Source: Noviherbaspirillum sedimenti
GTDB lineage: Bacteria > Pseudomonadota > Gammaproteobacteria > Burkholderiales > Burkholderiaceae_D
Assembly: GCF_003590835.1 (NCBI RefSeq)
Contig: NZ_QYUQ01000002.1
Location: forward strand, 1,984,001-2,048,000
Direction: 5' to 3'
DNA: 64,000 nt
In this document: piece by piece, positions 41,434 to 49,886 of the stretch
Position numbering within the stretch: position 1 is the first letter of the stretch
Layout of the letters: every line of letters starts with the position of its first letter
Made by a program: the position numbers and the translations under genes
Notes under the pieces: generated by a model
Database searches by the model: none
What the model saw: only the letters and a program-made list of their open reading frames with translations
What the model was told of the DNA's origin: nothing

Positions 41434-42687
41434 TTACATGTGTTCGATCAGGACATCGCCGAAGCCCGAGCACGACACCTGGGTAGCGCCTTCCATCAGA
41501 CGGGCAAAGTCGTAGGTGACCTTTTTCGAATTGATCGATTTTTCCATCGAGCTGATGATCAGATCGGCAGCTTCCAGCCAGCCCATGTGGCGCAACATCA
41601 TTTCCGCCGACAGGATCAGCGAACCCGGGTTGACGTAGTCCTTGCCGGCGTATTTCGGCGCGGTGCCATGGGTCGCTTCGAACATCGCCACCGAATCCGA
41701 CAGGTTGGCGCCCGGCGCGATGCCGATGCCGCCGACCTGTGCTGCCAGGGCGTCGGAAATGTAATCGCCGTTCAGGTTCAGGGTGGCGATCACGCTGTAT
41801 TCGTTCGGACGCAACAGGATTTGCTGCAGGAAGGCGTCGGCGATCGAATCCTTGACGATGATGTCCTTGCCGGTCTTCGGATTCTTGAACTTGCACCACG
41901 GGCCGCCGTCGATCAGCTCGGCGCCGAATTCGCGTTGTGCCAGGGCGTAGCCCCAGTCGCGGAAACCGCCTTCGGTGTACTTCATGATATTGCCCTTGTG
42001 GACAATGGTCACCGACGGCTTGTCATTGTCGATGGCGTACTGGATCGCCTTGCGCACCAGGCGCTCGGTGCCTTCGCGCGACACCGGCTTGATGCCGATA
42101 CCGGAAGTGCCCGGGAAGCGGATTTTCTTGACGCCCATTTCCTTGACCAGGAAATCGATCAATTTCTTGGCGCCGTCGGAACCTTCGGCCCATTCGATAC
42201 CGGCGTAGATGTCTTCCGAGTTTTCACGGAAAATCACCATATCGGTCTTTTCCGGCTCGCGCACCGGCGAAGGCACGCCCTTGAAGTAGCGCACCGGACG
42301 CAGGCAGACGTACAGGTCGAGTTCCTGGCGCAGCGCCACGTTCAGGGAACGGATGCCACCGCCCACAGGGGTGGTCAGCGGGCCCTTGATCGAGACGACG
42401 TAGTCTTTCAGGACTTGCAGGGTTTCTTCCGGCAACCAGACGTCCGGGCCATACACCTTGGTCGATTTTTCGCCGGCATAGATTTCCATCCAGCTGATCT
42501 TGCGCTTGCCGCCGTAAGCCTTGGCGACAGCGGCATCGACCACCTTGATCATGACCGGGCTGATATCCACGCCGGTGCCGTCACCCTCGATATAGGGGAT
42601 CACCGGATTGTCGGGAACAGTCAGGGAATAGTCGGCATTGACGCTGATTTTCTTGCCGTCGGCGGGTACTTTAATATGTTGAAACAT
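41434..42687 (-). CDS. icd: NADP-dependent isocitrate dehydrogenase
   Basis: A 417-residue TCA-cycle enzyme converting isocitrate to 2-oxoglutarate, almost the length of E. coli Icd (416). The substrate/regulatory Ser lies in [27 protein letters not shown] (equivalent to Ser113, the AceK phosphorylation site), and [23 protein letters not shown] and [15 protein letters not shown] are conserved. ATG at 42687 has GGAG ~9 nt upstream; a longer frame to 42909 would add 74 non-homologous residues. Its regulator aceK is not in the window. Divergent from rluE. Confidence 0.96.
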   Translation of the reverse strand: MFQHIKVPADGKKISVNADYSLTVPDNPVIPYIEGDGTGVDISPVMIKVVDAAVAKAYGGKRKISWMEIYAGEKSTKVYGPDVWLPEETLQVLKDYVVSIKGPLTTPVGGGIRSLNVALRQELDLYVCLRPVRYFKGVPSPVREPEKTDMVIFRENSEDIYAGIEWAEGSDGAKKLIDFLVKEMGVKKIRFPGTSGIGIKPVSREGTERLVRKAIQYAIDNDKPSVTIVHKGNIMKYTEGGFRDWGYALAQREFGAELIDGGPWCKFKNPKTGKDIIVKDSIADAFLQQILLRPNEYSVIATLNLNGDYISDALAAQVGGIGIAPGANLSDSVAMFEATHGTAPKYAGKDYVNPGSLILSAEMMLRHMGWLEAADLIISSMEKSINSKKVTYDFARLMEGATQVSCSGFGDVLIEHM

Positions 42688-42950
42688 CTTGGTCTCCGGA
42701 TGGAAGGAGGAAATGGCCCGGTGTTTTTTTACAAGCGCCGGTTCTGAATCGAGTGCGAGTCTTATATAAGACATAAGACAACGTTTCGTATTATGCACTA
42801 GAATTTTACTTTGTGCCATATTGTGGCAATAATTTGGGCCGCTGACAAGCGCTGGAAGGCCTGTTTGCAGCAGTTCACAGGCGCCCGCGCCCAAGTCATG
42901 CAAGTACAATGATGCGGGCCGCTTGCGTGCTTGCCCTGTCTAAAATCAAT

Positions 42951-43511
42951 ATGCCGCTTATCCTCTTCAACAAACCCTATCAAGTCATGTGCCAGTTCTC
43001 GCCCCACCCTGGGCGGCAGAGCCTGGCCGATTACCTGTCCATACCCGGCATCTACCCTGCCGGGCGGCTCGACGCCGACAGCGAAGGCCTGGTATTGCTG
43101 ACCGATGACGGCAAACTGCAGCATGAGCTGAGCCACCCTGCGCACAAGCAGCCGAAAACCTATATCGTGCAAGTGGAAGGCCAGACCGATGCGGCGCAAC
43201 TGGCGCGCCTGTCCGGGCCGCTGGACCTGGGCGATTTCACCACCCAGCCCTGCCATGCGCGACAAATCCTGCCGCCGGAGTGGCTGTGGCCGCGCGATCC
43301 GCCGATCCGGCAGCGCGCCACCAATCCGACCAGCTGGCTGGCAATTACACTCACTGAAGGCAAGAACCGCCAGGTGCGGCGCATGACCGCTGCGGTCGGC
43401 CTCCCTACCCTGCGCCTGGTACGCATCGCCATTGGGCCTTTTACGCTGGCAAGCCACCCGCTGATGCCGGGGGAATGGCGCGAAGTGGCTACGAGCGAGT
43501 TGCGCCGCTAG
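42951..43511 (+). CDS. rluE: 23S rRNA pseudouridine synthase, RluE-like
   Basis: A 186-residue RsuA/RluB/E/F-family pseudouridine synthase without the N-terminal S4 domain. The catalytic motif is AGRLDADSEGLVLLTDDG with the essential Asp, preceded by LILFNKPYQVMCQFSPH and followed by EGKNRQVRRMTAAVGLPTLRL. RluE makes pseudouridine 2457 in E. coli 23S rRNA. ATG at 42951 fits the family; two earlier in-frame starts exist. It is divergent from icd with ~260 bp between start codons. Confidence 0.9.
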   Translation: MPLILFNKPYQVMCQFSPHPGRQSLADYLSIPGIYPAGRLDADSEGLVLLTDDGKLQHELSHPAHKQPKTYIVQVEGQTDAAQLARLSGPLDLGDFTTQPCHARQILPPEWLWPRDPPIRQRATNPTSWLAITLTEGKNRQVRRMTAAVGLPTLRLVRIAIGPFTLASHPLMPGEWREVATSELRR

Positions 43512-43644
43512 TCACCGGCGATTGCGCGACGGACAGAATTTTGGGTTCCCTCAAAAAACTGTCAACCAGGTGCACTGAATCCCGTTATTGGCTGTGATTC
43601 AACAGAATCGCCACATTCATGATCACCTCTTTTAGGAGTATCAA

Positions 43645-43902
43645 ATGAAGAAGATTATCGCTGCCCTGGTTGCCGGTCTGTTTGCCACTTCCGTTTTCGC
43701 CCAAGCTGCTGCTCCTGCAACCTCTGCAACTCCGGCCACCCCGGCTGCTCCGGCTGCCGCTGCGCCTGCTGCTGAAAAAGCACCGGCCAAGAAAACGCAC
43801 ACCAAGAAAACCACCAAGAAGGCCACGCACGCCAAGCACGCCGCTCCTGCTACCGCAACCCCTGCAGCGCCTGCCGCAGCCGCTCCTGCAGCCGTCAAGT
43901 AA
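43645..43902 (+). CDS. Small exported Ala/Pro/Lys-rich protein (Asr-like composition)
   Basis: An 85-residue protein: a clear signal peptide (MKKIIAALVAGLFATSVFAQ) followed by a low-complexity mature part of Ala/Pro runs around a basic centre rich in Lys, Thr and His (KKTHTKKTTKKATHAKH). It has no fold motif. The composition resembles acid-shock protein Asr of enterobacteria, which is also exported and Lys/His-rich; true homology is uncertain. TAGGAG sits ~7 nt upstream of the ATG and a strong terminator follows, so it is a well-formed monocistronic gene. The mature protein should be strongly cationic. Confidence 0.75.
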   Translation: MKKIIAALVAGLFATSVFAQAAAPATSATPATPAAPAAAAPAAEKAPAKKTHTKKTTKKATHAKHAAPATATPAAPAAAAPAAVK

Positions 43903-43920
43903 TTCACTTCAGCCATGCAG

Positions 43921-43947
43921 AAAAGGCAGGCGCGTCCTGCCTTTTTT
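43921..43947 (+). terminator. Intrinsic terminator after the small cationic protein
   Basis: Stem AAAAGGCAGG / CCTGCCTTTT with loop CGCGT, then further T residues. Confidence 0.92.
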
Positions 43948-43999
43948 GTTTTCCAGTATTTTTGTATCATCCAGTCTGACTTCACAGCCAGGCCATGCC

Positions 44000-44452
44000 A
44001 TGAAAAACACTCTTGCCCGTCTTTTTCGCCCCGCGCTTGCGGCGGCGCTTATCCTTGCCGCCAGCTCGGCCGGCGCCCAGCAGGCGGCAAAATTCCGCAC
44101 CATCCCGCTCAATATCGGCATCCATGTCATCCAGGCAGAAGCGGCTGCCAGCCCGGCACAGCGCGAGCAAGGCTTGATGTACCGGGAAAAAATGCCCCCG
44201 AATGAAGGTATGGTGTTCTTGTTCGGTGCGCCGACGACGGTGTGCATGTGGATGAAGAATACCCCGCTGCCGCTATCGGTCGCCTTCATCGATGAACAGG
44301 GAAAAATCGTGAATATCGCCGACATGCAGCCGCACAGCACCGAATCGCATTGCGGCGACAAACCGGTCAAGTATGCGCTGGAAATGAACCAGGGCTGGTT
44401 CAAGCAGAAAAACATCAAGCCCGGCACCGTTGTGGACGGCCTGCCGCGCTAA
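44000..44452 (+). CDS. DUF192 family exported protein
   Basis: A 150-residue protein with a signal peptide (LARLFRPALAAALILAASSAGAQ) and a DUF192 domain: REQGLMYREKMPPNEGMVFLF, VCMWMKNTPLPLSVAFID and GDKPVKYALEMNQGWF are the hallmark segments. The fold is a small beta barrel; the function is unknown across the family. No strong ribosome-binding site. It ends at a bidirectional terminator before the convergent rpsT. Confidence 0.85.
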   Translation: MKNTLARLFRPALAAALILAASSAGAQQAAKFRTIPLNIGIHVIQAEAAASPAQREQGLMYREKMPPNEGMVFLFGAPTTVCMWMKNTPLPLSVAFIDEQGKIVNIADMQPHSTESHCGDKPVKYALEMNQGWFKQKNIKPGTVVDGLPR

Positions 44453-44481
44453 AGTTCGATAAAGTTCAAAACACCAACAAC

Positions 44482-44508
44482 AAAAGCCGCGTGCAGCACG
44501 CGGCTTTT
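44482..44508. terminator. Bidirectional terminator between the DUF192 gene and rpsT
   Basis: A 12-bp stem AAAAGCCGCGTG / CACGCGGCTTTT with loop CAG, followed on the plus strand by GTGTTTTTT. Confidence 0.9.
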
Positions 44509-44567
44509 GTGTTTTTTACTCCATCATTCCCGCCGAGCGAACTCAGGCGGACATGATGAAGCAGCTA

Positions 44568-44831
44568 TCAGGCCAGCGCCTTGATGGCAGCAGACAGGCG
44601 GCTCTTGTGGCGGGCAGCCTTGTTCTTGTGAATGATTTTCTTGTCGGCGATGGTGTCGATGGTCGACACGGAAGCCTGAAAAATCTGCGCAGCAGCGGCT
44701 TTGTCGCCGGCCTGGATCGCCTTGCGCACTGCCTTGATTGCGGTGCGCAGCGTCGAACGCTGGCTGGAATTGTGAGCGTTCAATTTGACTGCTTGACGAG
44801 CACGCTTGCGCGCTTGTGCGGTATTTGCCAT
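44568..44831 (-). CDS. rpsT: 30S ribosomal protein S20
   Basis: An 87-residue basic helical ribosomal protein. [26 protein letters not shown] at the start and [22 protein letters not shown] at the end are characteristic. Divergent from murJ, as in many beta- and gammaproteobacteria. AGGATATTTTC precedes the start on the minus strand. The start is unambiguous. Confidence 0.97.
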   Translation of the reverse strand: MANTAQARKRARQAVKLNAHNSSQRSTLRTAIKAVRKAIQAGDKAAAAQIFQASVSTIDTIADKKIIHKNKAARHKSRLSAAIKALA

Positions 44832-44963
44832 GAAAATATCCTAAACGATGTCCGAGTGATGCATTCGCAATACCAATCGATAGGTACCACGAGCCAAATT
44901 CTGTAAAGCCGTCGAGTATAAGCTTTTTTCAATGGAATGGCAAATCCATTCTTTACCGCAAGC

Positions 44964-44969
44964 TATAAT
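44964..44969 (+). promoter_or_regulatory. Consensus -10 hexamer directly before murJ
   Basis: TATAAT ends 6 bp before the murJ ATG. A sigma-70 promoter here would start transcription at or next to the A of the ATG, giving a leaderless mRNA. No clear -35 is visible. Confidence 0.5.
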
Positions 44970-44975
44970 TGCCCC

Positions 44976-46526
44976 ATGAACCTGTATCGAGCCCTGGTCA
45001 CCATTTCCGGCATGACCCTGCTGTCGCGCATCACCGGCCTGTTGCGTGAATTCCTGATTGCCCGGGCGTTTGGCGCCTCCGCCTATACTGACGCCTTTTT
45101 CATCGCCTTCCGCATCCCCAACCTGCTGCGCCGCCTGTTCGCCGAAGGGGCGTTTTCCCAGGCCTTCGTGCCCATCCTGGCGGAATACAAGAACCAGCGC
45201 GGCGATGCCGCCACCAAGGAGCTGGCCGATCATGTGGCCACCATCCTGGTCTGGGCCCTGGTAGGAACCAGCCTCGCCGGCATCCTGGCCGCGCCGGCCG
45301 TGGTGTATCTCATCGCCACCGGCCTGAAAGACGAAGGCGAGGTATTCAATGCGACCGTCATGATGACACGCATTATGTTCCCGTATATCGGCTTCATGTC
45401 CTTTGTCGCACTGGCTGGCGGCATCCTGAACACTTGGCGCGAATTCCGCGTACCTGCCTTCACCCCGGTATTGCTGAACCTGTCCTTCATCGCCGCTTCG
45501 CTCTTTTTGGCGCCGCACCTGAAACAACCGGTGTATGCCCTGGCAATTGCCGTGTTTATCGGCGGTATCCTGCAACTGGGCATCCAGCTCCCCGCCTTGA
45601 AAAAAATCGGCATGTTGCCGCGCATTGCCTTCAATCCGCTGGTCGCCTGGCGCGACCCTGGCATGCGCCGCGTGCTGAAGCAAATGGTGCCGGCCACCTT
45701 CGCGGTCTCGGTCGGCCAGCTCAGCATCATCATCAATACCAACATCGCTTCGCGTCTGGAAAACGGCAGCGTGTCCTGGCTCAACTATGCCGACCGCCTG
45801 ATGGAATTTCCCACCGGGATGCTGGGCGTGGCGCTCGGCACCATCCTTTTGCCCAGCCTGTCCAAGGCCCATGCCGATGGCGACCCGGCCGAATATTCCG
45901 CCCTGCTCGACTGGGGCTTGCGCCTGACGTTCCTGCTGGCGCTGCCGGCAGCAGTCGGGCTGGCAACGCTCTCCGAGCCGCTGACGACCACGCTTTTCCA
46001 TTACGGCAAATTCTCCGCCGCCGCAGTCGGCAAGACCGAGCAAGCGCTGATCGCCTATGGCGTCGGCCTGCTGGGCCTGATTCTGGTAAAAATCCTGGCA
46101 CCCGGCTTTTACGCGAAACAAGACATCAAAACGCCGGTCAAAATTGCCATTGGCGTCCTGATTGCCACCCAGTTGATGAACATCGCTTTCGTACCCTGGA
46201 TTGCCCATGCCGGCCTGGCGCTGTCGGTCGGCCTGGGTGCCTGCATGAATGCCGGCCTGCTTTTCTGGGGCTTGCGTCGGCGCGGCATTTACCAGGCGCG
46301 CGCCGGCTGGGCGCTGTTTTTCATCAAACTGGCGGGTGCCGTGACCCTGATGGCGGGCGCTGCCTTGTGGAGCGCCGGCCATTTCAACTGGATTGCGCTG
46401 CAAGCCCACCCGCTGCAACGCATTGGCGCGCTCGCCTTGGTGGGGGTTGCCTGTGGGATGATTTACTTTGCCGCGCTGTTTGCCATGGGCTTCCGTTTCC
46501 GCGATTTCAAGCGCAGCACGGCCTGA
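44976..46526 (+). CDS. murJ: Lipid II flippase MurJ
   Basis: A 516-residue integral membrane protein of the MOP superfamily with about 14 hydrophobic helices. The N-terminal signature (MNLYRALVTISGMTLLSRITGLLREFLIARAFG), FRIPNLLRRLFAEGAFSQAFVP and the SWLNYADRLMEFPTGMLGVALGTILLPSLS block identify it. It flips the peptidoglycan precursor lipid II to the periplasmic side. ATG at 44976 is supported by homology; there is no ribosome-binding site, and a TATAAT sits only 6 bp upstream. Confidence 0.95.
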   Translation: MNLYRALVTISGMTLLSRITGLLREFLIARAFGASAYTDAFFIAFRIPNLLRRLFAEGAFSQAFVPILAEYKNQRGDAATKELADHVATILVWALVGTSLAGILAAPAVVYLIATGLKDEGEVFNATVMMTRIMFPYIGFMSFVALAGGILNTWREFRVPAFTPVLLNLSFIAASLFLAPHLKQPVYALAIAVFIGGILQLGIQLPALKKIGMLPRIAFNPLVAWRDPGMRRVLKQMVPATFAVSVGQLSIIINTNIASRLENGSVSWLNYADRLMEFPTGMLGVALGTILLPSLSKAHADGDPAEYSALLDWGLRLTFLLALPAAVGLATLSEPLTTTLFHYGKFSAAAVGKTEQALIAYGVGLLGLILVKILAPGFYAKQDIKTPVKIAIGVLIATQLMNIAFVPWIAHAGLALSVGLGACMNAGLLFWGLRRRGIYQARAGWALFFIKLAGAVTLMAGAALWSAGHFNWIALQAHPLQRIGALALVGVACGMIYFAALFAMGFRFRDFKRSTA

Positions 46527-46591
46527 GTCCTTTGCGCCGGGAACAGGCGGGCACTATGATGAATGAATATACTGACTGACGGCTTGCGACA

Positions 46592-47428
46592 ATGATGATC
46601 AGCGCCCTCGATTATTTTTCCGCACTGGTGCAACAGGACGAAGACTTCCCCCTGTTCGAAGCCGCGCTGGCGATCGCCCAGGATGCCGATCCCTGGCTCG
46701 ATTTCGCTGCCGTACAGGAAACCGTCGATGGCTTTGCCGCCCAAGTACTGCGCCGCTTGCCTGCGGGTGCCTCGGACGTGCAAAAGCTGCGCATGCTGAA
46801 CCATTTTTTCTACAATGAACTTGGTTTTGCCGGCAACGTCAACGATTATTATGATCCAGGCAACAGCTACCTGCAGCGGGTGATCGAGAGCCGCCGCGGC
46901 ATTCCGATTTCGCTGGCGGTCATTTACATGGAACTGGCGCAGCAGATTGGCCTGGCAGTTCGCGGAGTGGCCTTTCCAGGACATTTCCTGATGAAACTGT
47001 CGGTGCCGTCCGGTGAAATCATCCTCGACCCGTTCAACGGCGCCAGCCTGACGCGGGAAGAACTGGAAGAACGGCTGGCCCCTTATCTGGGCCATTATCA
47101 CCAACCTGAACTATCACTGGCGGCTTACCTGCAAACTGCGTCGCCGCGCGCAATTCTCGCGCGCATGCTGCACAATCTGAAAGCGCTGTTTACCGAACAT
47201 CAGGATTGGGAACGCATGCTGGAGGTGCAGCAGCGGCTGGTGATTCTGCTGCCGAACGAAGTGACGGAACGGCGCGACCGCGGCCTGGCGTATGCCCACC
47301 TGGACTACCCGCAAGCCGCGCTGGAAGACTTGCAGGCCTATTTGTCGGAATGCCCATATGCAAGCGATGCGCAAAGCCTGCGCGAGCGCTTGACGGCATT
47401 GCGCAGGGCGGGCGAGGGACTACAGTAA
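46592..47428 (+). CDS. sirB1: SirB1 family protein (transglutaminase-like plus TPR)
   Basis: A 278-residue cytoplasmic protein. An N-terminal transglutaminase-like domain has YNELGFAGNVNDYYDPGNSYL, SRRGIPISLAVIYMELAQQIGL and GVAFPGHFLMKL with a His but no obvious catalytic Cys; the C-terminal part (residues ~190-275) has TPR-like helices. The family role is not established. Two adjacent ATGs (46592, 46595). It follows murJ after 65 bp on the same strand. Confidence 0.85.
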   Translation: MMISALDYFSALVQQDEDFPLFEAALAIAQDADPWLDFAAVQETVDGFAAQVLRRLPAGASDVQKLRMLNHFFYNELGFAGNVNDYYDPGNSYLQRVIESRRGIPISLAVIYMELAQQIGLAVRGVAFPGHFLMKLSVPSGEIILDPFNGASLTREELEERLAPYLGHYHQPELSLAAYLQTASPRAILARMLHNLKALFTEHQDWERMLEVQQRLVILLPNEVTERRDRGLAYAHLDYPQAALEDLQAYLSECPYASDAQSLRERLTALRRAGEGLQ

Positions 47429-47473
47429 AAACCAGGCTGCAAGCGCTTCCCGAGAAAGGAAAAGGCGCCGTTA

Positions 47474-49396
47474 TTACTTGCCCAGCGCCTCGATTGCTTC
47501 CCACTTTTGCAGGCAGTCCAGCAGCATGTCGTCGATTTCGGCAAAGCGCTGGTTCAGCGCCTGCACTTCCTGCGGCTGCTTTGCATACAACTCCGGATCG
47601 GCCAGGCGCGCCGTGATTGTCTTCTGTTCTTCCTCCAGCTTGGCGATCAGCGCCGGCAATTCATCCAGCGCACGCTGCTCCTTGTAGCTGAGCTTCTTTG
47701 GCTTGACTGCGGGCGGCACGTCCTTCGCCGCAGCCGCGGCGGCCTCGGCTTCCGCCTTCGCTTCCCCTTTCGCAGCCGCCCTGGCCGAGACTGCAGCAGG
47801 CGCCGGGCGCACGCGCTCCCAGTCGCTGTAGCCGCCGACATACTCGCGCCACAGGCCATTGCCTTCGGCAACGATCACTTGCGTAACGACATTGTCTAGG
47901 AAGGTACGGTCATGGCTGACCAGGAAAACCGTGCCGTCGTAGTCGGTCAGCAATTCCTCCAGCAATTCCAGCGTTTCGATATCCAGGTCATTGGTTGGCT
48001 CATCCAGCACCAGCACGTTGGCCGGTTTGGCGAACAGGCGCGCCAGCAAGAGGCGGTTGCGCTCGCCACCGGACAGGGACTTCACCGGTGAACGCGCGCG
48101 CTCGGGCGCAAACAAAAAGTCGCCCAGGTAAGTCATGACGTGCTTGCGCTGGCCATTGATCTCGACCCAGTCGCTGCCGGGCGCGATGGTATCGGCCAGG
48201 CTGGTTTCTTCATTCAACTGCGCGCGCATCTGGTCGAAATACGCCACTTGCAGCTTGGTACCCTGGCGCACTGTACCGGCATCGGGTTGTTCCTCGCCGA
48301 GAATAAGTTTCAGCAACGTAGTCTTGCCGGCGCCGTTGGCACCGATCAGGCCGATCTTGTCGCCACGCATGAGGATCGTGGAAAAATCGCGCACGATCAC
48401 CTTGCTGCCATAATCCTTGTTGACGTTTTCCAGTTCGGCGACGATCTTGCCGGAACGCTCGCCGGAGGCGACATCCAGCTTGACCTGGCCCTGCACGTCG
48501 CGCCGTGCGCTGCGGGTGCCGCGCAATTCTTCGAGACGCTTGACCCGGCCTTCATTGCGGGTGCGACGCGCTTCCACGCCCTTGCGGATCCACACTTCTT
48601 CCTGCGCCAGAAACTTGTCGAACTTGGCGTTTTCCACCGCTTCGATTTCCAGCAATTCCTTCTTGCGCGTCTGATAGGCGCTGAAGTTGCCGGGGAAGGA
48701 GAGCAAGCGGCCGCGATCGAGTTCGATGATGCGGGTGGCGACATTGTCAAGGAAGCGGCGGTCATGGGTGATGAACAGGACGCTGCCCTTGAAATCGCGC
48801 AACAGGCCTTCCAGCCACAGAATGGAGGTGAAATCAAGATGGTTGGTCGGCTCGTCCAGCAGCAACACGTCAGGTGCGCCAACCAGTCCGCACGCCAGCG
48901 CCACGCGCTTTTGCATGCCGCCCGAGAGCGTGCCCATCAGCGCATCGCCTTTCAGGCTCAGGCGGTCCAGCGTGGCTTCGACGCGACTCTTGAAATTCCA
49001 GGCATCGGCGGCGTCGAGCTGCACCTGGATATCGTGCATGCGATCCATCAGTGCTTCGTCGTTGTCGCCACCGAACTGGGTGGTCAACTCGTCGTATTCG
49101 GCCAGCAGCGCCTGCATGTTACCGAGGCCCGCGGCGACGGCATCGAATACCGACATCTCGGAGTCAAAATGGGGTTCCTGCTCGACATAGGCGATTTTCA
49201 CGCTCTGCTGCATGACCAGCAAGCCATCGTCCAGCTTGGACCTGCCGGCGATGATTTTCAGCAGGGACGATTTGCCGGTACCGTTACGGCCGATCAAGCC
49301 GACCCGCTCTCCCGTTTCCAGAGAAAAATCAGTATGGTCGAGCAAGGGGACGTGGCCGAAGGCGAGTTGCGCATCGGAAAGGGAAATGACTGCCAT
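47474..49396 (-). CDS. uup: ABC-F family ATPase, Uup type
   Basis: A 640-residue soluble protein with two ABC domains and no membrane part. Walker A motifs are LIGRNGTGKSSLL and LIGANGAGKTTLL; signatures are LSGGMQKRVALA and LSGGERNRLLLA; Walker B motifs end LLLDEPTNHLD and LVLDEPTNDLD. The C-terminus carries an Ala-rich linker and the coiled-coil domain typical of Uup, which binds nucleic acid/ribosomes and affects transposon excision and translation. ATG at 49396 (MAVISLSDAQLAFGH) matches the family. Convergent with sirB1 and divergent from tRNA-Arg. Confidence 0.93.
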   Translation of the reverse strand: MAVISLSDAQLAFGHVPLLDHTDFSLETGERVGLIGRNGTGKSSLLKIIAGRSKLDDGLLVMQQSVKIAYVEQEPHFDSEMSVFDAVAAGLGNMQALLAEYDELTTQFGGDNDEALMDRMHDIQVQLDAADAWNFKSRVEATLDRLSLKGDALMGTLSGGMQKRVALACGLVGAPDVLLLDEPTNHLDFTSILWLEGLLRDFKGSVLFITHDRRFLDNVATRIIELDRGRLLSFPGNFSAYQTRKKELLEIEAVENAKFDKFLAQEEVWIRKGVEARRTRNEGRVKRLEELRGTRSARRDVQGQVKLDVASGERSGKIVAELENVNKDYGSKVIVRDFSTILMRGDKIGLIGANGAGKTTLLKLILGEEQPDAGTVRQGTKLQVAYFDQMRAQLNEETSLADTIAPGSDWVEINGQRKHVMTYLGDFLFAPERARSPVKSLSGGERNRLLLARLFAKPANVLVLDEPTNDLDIETLELLEELLTDYDGTVFLVSHDRTFLDNVVTQVIVAEGNGLWREYVGGYSDWERVRPAPAAVSARAAAKGEAKAEAEAAAAAAKDVPPAVKPKKLSYKEQRALDELPALIAKLEEEQKTITARLADPELYAKQPQEVQALNQRFAEIDDMLLDCLQKWEAIEALGK

Positions 49397-49512
49397 AAGG
49401 AACCGAGTGAAAGCGGGCATGCGCGCATACGGCAAGCCCATGGTGAATATAGATGAAGCCCGCATTGTACCGAGTCCAGCAGATTTCGTATTATTTTCCC
49501 GGCCGGCTCGGC

Positions 49513-49518
49513 TATAAT
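49513..49518 (+). promoter_or_regulatory. -10 element of the tRNA-Arg gene
   Basis: A perfect TATAAT 35 bp upstream of the tRNA 5' end; the -35 is weak. Confidence 0.55.
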
Positions 49519-49553
49519 CTCGGTCGCAGCATGTTTTTACTGCCTGCAAGCGT

Positions 49554-49628
49554 CTCGCCGTAGTTCAATGGATAGAACAAGTGCCTCCTAAGCGCTAGAT
49601 ACAGGTTCGATTCCTGTCGGCGGGACCA
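49554..49628 (+). tRNA. tRNA-Arg (anticodon CCU)
   Basis: A 75-nt tRNA that folds completely. Acceptor CTCGCCG / CGGCGGG, D stem GTTC / GAAC, anticodon stem AGTGC / GCGCT around loop CTCCTAA (anticodon CCT), T stem ACAGG / CCTGT with loop TTCGATT, discriminator A and encoded CCA. It decodes AGG. Its 3' end is repeated at 54961-54992, marking it as the attachment site of the adjacent island. Confidence 0.96.
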
Positions 49629-49630
49629 AG
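49598..49630 (+). repeat. att repeat at the tRNA-Arg 3' end (left island border)
   Basis: The tRNA 3' segment from the T arm through CCA and AG matches 54961-54992 in the same orientation, with two substitutions and a 2-nt deletion in the far copy. Confidence 0.7.
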
Positions 49631-49665
49631 TACCCTTCCAAAGCTGTCCAAAGCGGCCTAAAAAT

Positions 49666-49702
49666 CCGCGCCAACCCTAGTGATGGCGCGGGTTTTTTGT
49701 TT
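49666..49702 (+). terminator. Intrinsic terminator after tRNA-Arg
   Basis: An 8-bp stem CCGCGCCA / TGGCGCGG with a 10-nt loop, followed by GTTTTTTGTTTT. Confidence 0.85.
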
Positions 49703-49799
49703 TATGCCGTCCAACGGGGTACATTTACATCCACGAATATTGGGGGTACATTTGGGGTACTTTTCTACCCCCAAGTGCCAATTTTAAAAAATACCCCCA

Positions 49800-49886
49800 A
49801 TGAAGCTCACTGCGACCGAATGCAAGAACGCAAAGCCCAAGGACAAGGCCTACAAGCTAGCAGATGGCGGCGGCATGTTCCTTCTA
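49800..49886 (+). pseudogene. Tyrosine integrase, 5' fragment (DUF4102 N-terminus)
   Basis: ATG at 49800 opens MKLTATECKNAKPKDK followed by AYKLADGGGMFL, the unmistakable N-terminal arm-binding domain of P4-type integrases. The frame is broken inside a Leu codon by the IS630-type element; the TA at 49885-49886 is one copy of the target duplication. The continuation is at 51021. In an intact island this gene would run ~400 codons from next to the tRNA. Confidence 0.88.
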
